In this document: piece after piece, positions 46,834 through 57,200 of the stretch | Numbering within the stretch: position 1 is the stretch's first letter | Layout of the letters: each line of letters begins with the position of its first letter | Origin: Sanderia malayensis | Taxonomy: Eukaryota; Cnidaria; Scyphozoa; Semaeostomeae; Pelagiidae | Direction of reading: 5' to 3' | Length of the DNA: 64,000 nt | NCBI GenBank assembly: GCA_013076295.1 | Contig: RQOL01000772.1 | Coordinates: 4,369,087 to 4,433,086 of the forward strand | The notes under the pieces: model-generated | The model's database searches: none | What the model was told of the DNA's origin: nothing | Seen by the model: the letters and a program-made list of their open reading frames with translations, nothing else | Made by a program: the position numbers and the translations under genes

Positions 46834-49199
46834 ATGCAGGAAAAACTGAATTTAATTCTGCTTTTCATATTCATACTAAGTAAGTTCATATATATATATT
46901 TTACAATTTTTAACGTTATGCTTTCAAGAATGATCAATGTTTTCTTGTGAAATTCCTTTCACATATTATATTCTTCACTTCATGGAAAAAATTCGGTACC
47001 CTTTCTACTCTTTCATGCTCATTATTTTAAGTTAGACAATTTCTATTTTGTTAATCAGTACAGTCAACTCTACTCTTTCTAATTCGAACACCCTGGGTAA
47101 GCTTGAAAATGCTCGAATTATAAAAAATTCGAATCATAGAGGTATATTTTATTAAGGTTGGTTCTTAGGTGATCCTTGAAGGGAGAGAGAATTTCGTCCG
47201 AATTAGATAGAGTTCGAATTGCACGAGTTCGAACTATGCAGATTTCACTGTATATGTAATGGAAGGGATGCTTTTAACGGTGTATTTTTCATTTATTTTA
47301 AGCGGGTTTGTATGAGTTGGAGGCAGTAGAATTTACGCAAACACCAGCCAAGAGTATATCAAAATCCATTGGATCAAATGTTGAATTAAAATGGACATTC
47401 ACAATCAACAACCCAAGTGAGTTTGTTCGCCTTGAATGTGGCTACCTGAATAAATCAAGAAAGATGACAAAGTTAATGGAACAAGTATCAACTGACCACC
47501 AGCCTCGTTTGGCTGCTGCCGGAACGAGGTTTGCTAATAGAGCAAGCATAAAAAACGGAGCTCTCGTTTTGACCAATCTACGCGTGGAAGACACTGGCAG
47601 ATACTTCTGTATTTTAAAAGCATTTGATGCCATAACATATCGCACTGTCACCAAACGATCAAATGATTCATATTTGCTGGTCCAAGGTTTGTACCAAGCA
47701 TTATTCCACAATTCTGTCGAGAAACCGAAATACGGATCCAGGGGCGGATCCAGCTAAAAATCTGAGGGGGCATATTGGTGGCTGGTGGCTTTGACCACAC
47801 CCAATTTTTTATTAAAATATTGGTCACACCCATATTGTATAAACCATGGAAGCACAGAGCTGATTGTCACATAATGGGAAGTAAATTTTTCTAAAAGAGA
47901 TTTGAGTGGAAGAGCACTTTTTAATATGGAAATCGGATCAACTTTTTCAACAAATTTTGTTCTGAAATATACAGCATGTTTTATTTTAAGAAATCGTGAA
48001 GTTATTTTAAGCACCAATTTTACATAAAGTTCCAAGCAGCACGGTTATAAATGCGTTTTATTTTATTTCATGCACAGCAAGTGGAGAGAGGGCTGGCTCC
48101 GCATCTTCATCAAATAAAACAGCTGCGATTGTCCTGGCTGTTATTGTCGTCATCTTGCTCATTCTCTTGATCATTCTGGGTGTTTGGGTGTACTTCTACA
48201 GGAAAAGAGGTTAGCATATTCTATTTATATTGCTCCTGCTCCAAAAACGTGATTCTGAAGAATGTCTGCTGTCTGGTATTCCTAGATATTGTAAATCCTT
48301 GAATTAGCTCCCCTCTAAAGAGCCCCCCAGGACTCCAAATTGCTGATAAGCCTCCCATTTGAATAAGCCCCCACTCCAACATGTTGATTTATGCCATCTG
48401 ATGTTCTCAGCGGCGTTTGAGAAAAACGTTTATCACTTAAGAAAATTCAACTGGAATACCGTAAGTCCTCAATTAAGCCCCCGGGGGCTTATTTTGCAAA
48501 AAATGACTAACTGCTCGATTTTTATGCATGCTACCTGAAAAACGCCCATTGAATTACGGTCATATTGCGTGGCATCTTCATGTGGATTGATTAGTCAATC
48601 AATTTCTTACTTATGCTTTTCTCTTATGGAAGTTTGATTTTTTTTATAGTGTCCTCTTTTTCTTTACAGTTCAGGGGTCAACAAACAGGTGAAAAATTAT
48701 CCGCATAATAACTCCTCATGAAATTCTTTGCAGATTTGATAAACAGTGGATGTTAAACAACATTTTTTTTCACAATTTCAGGGCTCCAACATCTTTGGAA
48801 AGTGACTCAAATGGGACGAATGGCCAATCGAAATCTGGCACAAGAACATCGGATGGAACGAAGGACAGCAAGAAAACAGCACTTTCCTCGGCTGATATTG
48901 AAATTGTTCGTAGTCCCATGGATGCCGTTAAAAAAACTGAACAAGAAAATGGAACAAGCCATTCCATTGACAAGCCGAAAACATACGAAAGAATCAAATC
49001 ACCAAGCGAAGAAAAAATAAGCGAGGATTGGCCCGCTCCTCCGCAGACCAATGACGGAAAACGTCCATCCAAGGTACCATTATTACCCACAACTAGATCA
49101 CCACCTCCAAACCGTTTTCCCCCCAGAATCCCTCCCAAACCTGGTTACAAACACAGCAATGCTGAAGGTGATTTTGAGAGTCAAAATATGTTCATATGA
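46834..49199 (+). CDS. Single-Ig type I membrane receptor, unknown ligand
   Basis: Five exons (46834-46879, 47303-47686, 48078-48209, a 19-bp micro-exon 48670-48688, 48782-49199) join in frame to 332 residues. Residues 1-17 (MQEKLNLILLFIFILST) are a signal peptide. One exon, bounded by phase-1 introns as is usual for Ig modules, encodes a V-like domain (about 22-140) with VELKWTF, an NGALVLTNLRVEDTGRYFC stretch and no cysteine in the normal B-strand position. A 25-residue membrane span follows (about 159-183, AAIVLAVIVVILLILLIILG). The tail of about 148 residues has YERI (YxxI sorting type) and a proline-rich stretch (PPPNRFPPRIPPKPG) suited to SH3 binding. The micro-exon is needed to reach the sensible frame. 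It is probably a cell-surface recognition or adhesion receptor. No orthologue is recognised. Confidence 0.85.
47061..47249. repeat. 189-bp MITE with TA duplication
   Basis: The left end CAGTCAACTCTACTCTTTCT and right end AGTTCGAACTATGCAG...TTTCACTG are imperfect inverted copies with TA on both sides. It is pogo/Tc1-like and lies in intron 1 of the Ig-receptor gene. Confidence 0.7.
48290..48505. repeat. AATAAGCCCCC-type interspersed repeat
   Basis: It lies in an Ig-receptor intron. Several AATTAGCTCCCC, AATAAGCCCCC and CCGTAAGTCCTCAATTAAGC blocks resemble the fragments at 26290 and 46317. Confidence 0.5.
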
Positions 49200-49619
49200 T
49201 GGGTCGAAAGCAGACAGCAAAGGGTACAAACGAAACTTGAAGTCTGTAGGTTTTTTTGCTTCAATCACAACATACATAACACATTTATTTAGCATTATGC
49301 AACATGCATTTAATCACAATTGTTTGCAGCTCTATTAATAAGGATAAAATGCAAACAGAATTAAACTTAATGGCTAAGATATATTTAGAATAAGTTCTCA
49401 TAATGAATGACAACAATTATATTTTTCTTATGGTATATAAAATTCCCAAAACATTTATGCAAAAAATAACACACTGCCAATGTAAAAATGTGTACCTAAT
49501 ATTTATCAAACCAGATTAAAAAGTTATCATTGCAAAATTAGTTAAGGGATCCAGGGGTAAATCAAAATGTTGCAAGGTTTTGTACAGCAACAAAATTATT
49601 CTCATAATAATTGATAATG
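49200..49619. other. 3' UTRs of Ig receptor and SLC25A44
   Basis: The spacer lies between convergent stop codons. It is AT-rich and no separate gene is seen. Confidence 0.5.
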
Positions 49620-50738
49620 CTATTCTGAGTCACTTGGTGAGTTCTTCTTCAAACTTAATCTCTTCACTGTTTCATATCCTATGATTATAATTAAACTTGT
49701 AGGCAGAGTGGAAAGTATCCTAGCTGAAAGTCCTTTATAAACTGCTCTTATTCCCTCTTCTGAGTATAATAGTGAGGCTGTACGAATTATGGAAGTACCT
49801 CCTTCAATCTGCAAAAAAAACCCTGCATATAAATGGGTAGCAGCAGTATAATTGATCAAACGTATCCTTTGATTCTTTCACTTGACAAGTCAAGAAGCAA
49901 AGGTGATAAGGCAAAGAGACACAAGCAGTAGAAGAAATACTACCAGAATATATATGCTACCAACCTGCAGTCTTGTTCTAACTATGTCCAAAGGATTGGT
50001 GAAAATAGCAGCTGTTATTCCTGCAAGCGGTCCAGACATGGCTTGCACAAAAACCTTTGGTGTTTCTTCAGGCAAAAAATCACTAAGTAAACCAGTGAAC
50101 ATTCCATACGACGCCCACCATATACTAGAGCTTGGTGCGTACGTCATCAATGATGCAAGGTAGCCACGATAGAAGCCTCTTGGTCCACTCTCTTTCCAAA
50201 TCCCACTTATAATTTCAATTGGTCCAACAAATTTCTTAGATGCATGTTCAGTCTGTCCCACAGAGCTTTTTGTAATAGTGCTTATTGTTTCTTTGATGGC
50301 TGCATTTTGCCCCTGTATCATCTGCTTCTGTGATATCACATCAACTGGTACAGTGATTGTTTGTGCTGCAATTGAAGCACAACCTCCTGCTATCAATCCA
50401 CGAGTAAAATTACTATGTCCTTGTGTTTTGGTGCGAATTATCTCATAAGACGTCACGTATATCTGGCCAGAAAGAATCGTAAAAGAGCTCGTTATAAATC
50501 CTTTGTAGAATCCACGCACCCCTTCATATTTATAGATCTTTGAGAATGCATCAAATGTTCCTTTATACAGAGACTTCTTCTTCTGTAACTGTAATCTTGT
50601 CTTGATCAGTATGGGTGGATATATTACCATACGAACAAAGAAGAACAAAGAAGGTCCAATCAAGTAGAATCGCTTTTTATCAAGCTCGTGCCATTCAATA
50701 TGCTGTCCTGCTGATCTTTCATTATTATCTTTGCTCAT
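49620..50738 (-). CDS. SLC25A44: Mitochondrial carrier SLC25A44 (branched-chain amino acids)
   Basis: SLC25A44 carries branched-chain amino acids across the mitochondrial inner membrane. Two exons (50738-49965 and 49808-49620) give 320 residues (human 314). The N-terminus matches the family (HIEWHELDKKRFYLIGPSL). The three carrier repeats show YPPILIKTRLQ, VPVDVISQKQM and NPLDIVRTRLQ, the expected variants of the carrier motif. KSLYKGTFDAFSKI, SGQIYVTSYE, GPRGFYRGYLASLMTYAPSS and YKGLSARILSTLPTS match closely along the whole length. I chose the ATG at 50738. An in-frame ATG at 50774 would add twelve residues. The gene is divergent from the AKAP1 locus and convergent with the Ig receptor. Confidence 0.95.
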
Positions 50739-51390
50739 CCTCCCAATAAACAGCCTGTTGTTCACGCAATACAATAAGGTTACAGTGCAGGTCTAAAATT
50801 GCATTGTCCGAAGAGATAAAACTATTAGGCCTTTAGGCCGCGCCCGCCAAAGCCAAAGCAAAGCACACGCTGAAGGAAAAATGCAAAACCTAATAAATAT
50901 ACTTCCTCAGACATCCTCATAAAGCTAAAATATACCAAATACTTTTGCTAAGGTTCTCTGTAAGTTGTAAAAGGCACTTAAATTATCATTTCAAAAGACT
51001 TTTACCGACAGTTTCTTCAACTTGCACTCTGCAAGCAAAGATGGCGCCTCAGAAGCTGTTCATAAACCTCGATTTGGTTTAGTAGCCTCTTTTTAGCGAA
51101 ATTAGCGCAAAAAATAAAAATGTGAAAAAGCGCGCTTCACTTCATTTGATATGATGATGACGACAGGTTTAAAAAATGTCTTTTATTCTTCGAATGACCA
51201 AAATTCAAAGCGAAGCTAGAGTATTTTTGTTTGAAAAAATATAACTTTAACTCCACTAACTTTATTACTTTTCCGCTCTACCTTATGAATAATTGTACAT
51301 TATGTAATACATAAAAAAGCAGCGAGGAGAATCAGAGAGAAAGAAAGAAGGGACAGCTGTGAAGCGTGAAATACACGTGGCATCGAAGGG
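50739..51390. other. Divergent promoter region, SLC25A44 and AKAP1 locus
   Basis: The 652 bp between start codons hold promoters for both directions. The sequence just before 51391 is purine-rich (GAGAGAAAGAAAGAAGGG), probably 5' UTR. I see no TATA box or repeat. Confidence 0.45.
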
Positions 51391-52080
51391 ATGAGTGGCC
51401 GTGGGAGGACTGCAGAAGGAAACAAGAAGAATGGTGGTCAACACATCTTATCCACGTGGTGCATACAGAGCTCTGTGCTCGTCAATCTTGACATTCTCAA
51501 CTGTGGATCTTTGCCGTATTATTTTAACAAAGTTTCCGATCCGAGGGAGGAAGCTCCTGTCTTGGTCAGTAGAAAAGAGGCAGCAAAATTACCAACTAAC
51601 AAGCAACCTTGGCCTACAAACCTCTTGTACCTTGTCAAATTTGACTGCTTATTTGAAGAGAGAGAGACAAATCGCTCAGTACACAATACAAGTGGCAATA
51701 TAGCACACGCTATACGGGGTAATTTAACCTACGGTAAGATTTTTATTAAATTAATTTTTATTTGTATTCAATTAATTTGTTGCGCACTGCTACTCTTTAA
51801 ACAAGTTTATTTCGTTTTATATTACATCATACCTATGACTTTTTAATGAAGAAATGTATGACTAAAATCGTGCTTTGGATTTTATTTGATTAAAGAATCA
51901 ATATTAAAGTCAATACAATCAAAATATCGTAGAATTTAGAGTTTCATTCAATTAGCAGGTACTTAGCAATTAATTGGACGAGTTATTTGTGTATTCAAAT
52001 TAATATTTTTATATATAATTGATGATTTGTTTACATTTTCAGAAAACATTTACATCAACCTGGGACCAAAAGATTCTTAA
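51391..52080 (+). CDS. 126-residue ORF directly upstream of AKAP1
   Basis: Exons 51391-51733 and 52043-52080 join in frame (TAC G|AA) to 126 residues. They start MSGRGRTAEGNKKNGG and end NLTYENIYINLGPKDS-stop. An in-frame TGA lies upstream of the ATG. The stop codon (52078-52080) lies 8 bp before the AKAP1 start in the same second exon, so one mRNA could carry both. I recognise no domain. It could be a real small protein translated from a two-cistron mRNA, a long upstream ORF that limits AKAP1 translation, or plain 5' UTR. Confidence 0.45.
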
Positions 52081-52088
52081 GATAAAAA

Positions 52089-53847
52089 ATGACTTGGAAC
52101 ATTTTTGATCACTTTGTGAACAAGACTGCATGCAATGAGCTCTTCAAAGACCAAGATGGAACCAGCTTTGCCACAACTGATCTGCACTCAGCAGCAATAA
52201 TACCAAGTCCATCTGCATCACATTACCAAGTAAATGCAGTTGAGCATGGATGCACTTGCTTCCCCATGCTTGGTCTGCCAATGCCGTTGCACAATGATGT
52301 GACAAATGTGGCAATGGGCCCAGTCTTCTGTCCCACTTATGAAAATGATTTTACATTACCACAGCCTTTTCTATCAGATGTCCCTATGATGTCACCAATC
52401 CTAGTTGTATACAATGAGCCCACGTTTTATAATCCCAGCAGCATTGACTTGCAGGAAAATCCAACAGATTTTTGCACCCAATATGCCACACAATGTTCAC
52501 AATTACCTGTTATGCCAGTCTGTGAAGAAGAAAGCTGGAGTTTTGAATTCCCAAAAGCTCTTTGTGGCCGTCTGATTGGAAAGAGGGGTCAGAATATTGA
52601 GCTTCTTTTACAAGAGACAGGTACATTTGTATCTTTGTTAGATTTGAATGGTGACAGTGCATTGAATATATTAGCAATAACAGGAAAGAAACAAGGAATT
52701 GTGATTGCTTTGAAGATGCTCAAGGCAAAGTTTGGTAATGTTCAGCTTAACAAAATAGGAGAATCAAGAACAGTATCTCTAATGAACCCTGCAAACAACT
52801 CAATCAGAGCATTTCAACAGAAGTTACCTGAGAATGAAGAGACAGAGGTGATTATTACTAATATAATTGATGCTGGGCATGTTTATCTGCAAATGATTGG
52901 TGCTACTATAAAATCACTTCTTGAGAAACTTCAAGAAGACATGAATTGCTGCTACAACAAGCCTGGTATTCCAAATGTTGATGCACCAGCTCTGATTGGC
53001 ACATACTGTGCTGTCAAGAGCAGGGATAACTGGTTCAGATGTCAAGTTATTAAGCAATTGAACAATTCAAAACAAGTTGAACTTGTTCTAGTCGATTATG
53101 GAGTTATGATCATTTCTCAATATTCAGCACTTAAACAGATAAGGTAGGTAGAGATCTTACAATATACCATCGTGTCCTCATGGTACTGCTATGAAGCATG
53201 ATAATTCCTAGCATCGGTTTTATTACGCTGTAGCAGCATATATCCACGATACTTCATTTCATCATTGTACCAGCTGCTTTCATTTAAGCATGACGTCACA
53301 TTATATCAACCTCGTTTTCAGGTCAGACTTTTTGGATGTTCCGTTTCAAGCGATCGAATGTTGCCTGATGAATATTTCTCCAAAAGAAGGTACGACTATT
53401 CACGACCACCCTCTACAAACTGCAATGAAGCTACCCGAACATTTTTTCAATCAACCCCTCCTCTCCTGCATGTAACGAACAAAGCATCTCGTCATTTGAA
53501 TCTATTTGTAGTAAGATTTTATTCTGTTGTTAATTTCATCTAGGTGAATTAATTTTCTCTTTGGACGCTCTACGATTATTGCAAAACCTTGCGGATGGCA
53601 AAGTGCTGCATGCTATTTCGCGTTGTACAAACGTGAATATTCCATACGTTGATCTCTTCGTGAAGGATGGTAGTGAGGTGAGTTACACACAATGAAAAAC
53701 CCTCCTTTGTTTCATGTTTTAAAACAACAGTATGAAGCTACATTATTTACAGTTTTATTTCATCTATCTGATCTTCTTCTTGAGCTTTCTGTCAACGAAC
53801 AACTTGTTAAAGAAAATGTGGTGGCATGGTCCAAATGTCAAACATGA
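52089..53847 (+). CDS. AKAP1: AKAP1-like KH-Tudor protein, short form
   Basis: AKAP1 (AKAP121; spoonbill/yu in flies) brings PKA and mRNAs to the mitochondrial surface. Four exons (52089-53143, 53322-53389, 53544-53677, 53731-53847) join in frame to 457 residues. A KH domain begins near 150 (WSFEFPKALCGRLIGKRGQN, with the GKRG loop at 164-167). The Tudor domain follows (EVIITNIIDAGHVYLQMIG, NWFRCQVIKQL, VELVLVDYGV), with the family's SDFLDVPFQAIECCL and a C-terminus close to vertebrate AKAP1 (VNEQLVKENVVAWSKC). An in-frame TAA just before the ATG fixes the start. The N-terminal 150 residues are low-complexity, with no visible membrane anchor and no clear PKA-binding helix. Human AKAP1 is about twice as long. 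Confidence 0.9.
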
Positions 53848-54207
53848 ACTAAAAAGGAGGATATATTCGATTCAAAGTAAGACTCGTCATCGCAAAGATG
53901 CAAATACACTCGATTCCATCTTAGTTTTTCAATCTTGCTCTTGCCTGACCAAATGTAATTCAATTTCCAGACAGTTCTAGTTCGATTTCTTTATTACCCG
54001 TCGTTAAGTAAATATCCTTCAACCTTCTTACTTTTGGTCTTTATGTACATTTTGTTAAAAACTATTTATTACTTGTAAATAGGTGTATCAGAAAAATAAT
54101 TCAGTCTTTCTTGATCTATAATTAATGCAACTTCTACTTAGAAATGTCCTTTCCTTATCAATGTCCGATTTATCCCTTGCGCCATCCATCATATGTTTTT
54201 ATCTACT
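53848..54207. other. 3' UTRs of AKAP1 and HIRA
   Basis: The spacer lies between convergent stops. TTTATT (AATAAA on the minus strand) occurs near 53990 and 54065 and may end the HIRA mRNA. No gene is seen. Confidence 0.5.
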
Positions 54208-57200
54208 TCATCGTTTGTTTATATACTCCAATTGATCTTTAAACTCCGTGTACAGCCTTTGAAATCTCAGGTTCGAAGCTGCAACAAAAATACTTGTATT
54301 AGCGCAATAACAACATTCAATACAGAGATCTTTGCTTGATAATTAACAATCTTTTTCGTTATGCAATTAACCGTTCTATTTACCTATTATCGGTAGAACC
54401 TCTTGTAGAAGATCTCGCTTACGGAATACCTGAAGGTGAAAAAAGACAATGGCGTTTAATGGTGGAACAACAAACGGATATAATCTAGTGCAAGGCAGCG
54501 AAAATGATAGACACAGGTACTCCTGTTTGTTAGAGCCACTAGATCATACCAGTATAGTGTTCTGCCATGCTTCGTTGTCTCCTGAGTCGCTTCTTTGGTG
54601 ACATGGACCGAGTAAATCTTCGCAGATTTCTCTTAGTTTTGATTCTTCTCCTTAGAAATGGAATGTGGCAGATTTTATTCGATTTGAAGCAATTAGTGAT
54701 ATTGATATAGAATATGGTTTAAATACAAGGCTTTGCGAATGCCCAAGGAATTCAATTGTTTCAAAAGTCAGCAACATCAGTTTCAACGAGGTAAGATACG
54801 GCTTTCAACCGATCATTTCCTTTTTGGACAAATTATGGTGTTTGAGAAGTGTAAAGCTCGAGGTAAAAGGAAATAGTAGATGCGCATACCTGATTGAACG
54901 AGGTACCTTGCATAAGTCATCAGCCAGAAATGGTATTCTTCAGCAGAACCAAGAGAAAGTGATGCACACATTTGGTTCTGAAACATGAAATGAAAAAAAC
55001 GGTACAAATAAATCGAAATACCTCGGAATTTTTTTGCTTTGAATATTTTCAAAGCCAGAAAATCATAAATATGCAAGAAAAGGAAAGATATAGATTTAAA
55101 GAGATTACAACTACCTCAAGATGGCTGATCGTACAAGTTTGTTGTTTACTTGTGCATGTCTTGAGCTCGCTAGTTATCAATCGAGTCAATCTGTGGTAAC
55201 AATATCGAAAATCTAAGTTAGAAGAAATACAATATTATGAGACGAAAACTTTAGATAGTACAATACACGCTGGTGATACCTTGCTACAGGATTCTGTATC
55301 GAGTGTAGAGTTCCTGTTGGTTTCTGAACCTGGGTGCAGCTAGAATATGATGATGCAGATTGCAGCACGTCTTCGACATTAGTCAGCTGAATCCTTGTAG
55401 AAATAAGAGTGAATATGTTACGACGCGCTGTACGTAATAGGTTGCATCAGATGCGGTCTATCGCATTTGATTGATGTAATGTGCAATGCAACTTACCATG
55501 CGGATAAAGATGAAGAAAAGGAATATGCAGAAGAGTCTGACAGTGACAGAACTGGGGTGCCATTTTGTGTTATAAAAGTACGAGTTATGCTTAAGCCTGC
55601 AAGAGAGAATGGTGCATGTTAGCTATATGCCGCATGCCGATATGACATTTCGAAGCACTGAAACACAAGGTATGAAGCAAAACATCCAAAGCATACCTTT
55701 CAACAAATGTTGCAATGATTCCTTGGAAATAGTCGCTTTTTGCTTGGAAACATCCCTGGAGAGAAGCAGAATAAATGAGCCGCAGCAAAATGCGATGTTA
55801 TAGCATATTAATACCCACATGCTGCAGCAATGAAACTTAATCTGTAGCCATAGTGTAGCTTTAAATTTTCACATGGGATAGCTGAACAGCTTACCCCTCG
55901 CACAAGCTAGCTTGTCGGTTAACCAGCACCTATTTGCAGGGGATACTGGGAAGGCTGGCACCTCCCTACAGCTGGCCTTCGACGGAGTGGAACAGCGATC
56001 TTCAAGATTGGGGTGGGTTTTCCATCGCTATTGCCTCCGATTTGAGAGGACCAGCGATGTTCAAGGAAAGTGGGTTGGTGTTTTGTGTTTTTGCGCTCGA
56101 TCTCAGTGTTGCAGCAATCTTCAACAAAGTGACGTGGGTTTTTCATCGTTATTGCGTCCGATCTGAGTGGGGGTAATCTTTTCAGGCCATTAAGCCCAGA
56201 AAATTGACAATTTGGCAAGGCCTGCTGCGTAATCAAGTTATATTGCGTTGGATAATACTCCTAACATTAAGGTGTGTCTTTTAAAGTGGTTCTTGTTATT
56301 TAATTTGTTTGAGACTAGCGGCAAAAGCTGCTTTAATCCTGTCGCAGGTGACAAGCCAATCCTGCTTATTAAATACTTGCCATGTGTACACGTGTCCTGA
56401 TGACGTCAGTGCCATTACGAACGTATCATTGCATTGGAGAACAGCAATGTGTGATGGTAGATACAACCCCGGCATTAATCTGGAAAAAATGGCAGTTGCT
56501 TTATAACATTACATTTGTCACAAACACGAGGTTGTGGGGTTTGGTTCAGTCAAAGCAGTTGTCTAAGTCTAACTCGCTTTGCTTGCAGGTTCATTGAATG
56601 ATAAACAACTGAAATCGATGAAGTTTATTTGAAATGATTTCCAATAAACAAACCTTCGTCCTTGTTTTGAAAAAACATGTATCGATTTGTTTTGACAGGA
56701 AACAGCGACAAAGGACCTGTAAAGGGTAATAAAACAAAAGGGGTCTGAATAAACGTTTTTTTTATCAGAAAGTGCTTCATAAGAAAGCACTACTTGACTC
56801 GTCAAACAGGAGCTACGATCTAACGCTTGTGTTTAGAATTTAACACTGATACAAACTATTGTTTTACAGGTACACTTTTTTGTAAGGAACGATTTTATTA
56901 GACTGAAAAATTTAACAGACAAAACCCATAAGGGACTTTTCAATTTTAAATATTTTTATTCACTACAAATAACCGAGAATTAGGAAGCCCATTTCATTCA
57001 TTTTCGGTCAATTCTCACATAAAATATGCGCAACGCATGCATATCAATTGTTTCATTGACAAGCAATGTCCAGCTTTGTTTATCAATAGAATATTTTTGA
57101 ATGACAATTTTTAAGGCACTGAATGTGCAGTTAAAACTAAAGAACTATTAAGGAAGCTTTGGAACTACTATTTGACAAGAACCGGTCAAAAATAAGGAAT

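Noticed and set aside
48770..49138. 122-codon minus-strand ORF
   Set aside because: It is antisense to the last exon of the Ig receptor, whose sense frame continues across a splice and has a plausible tail.
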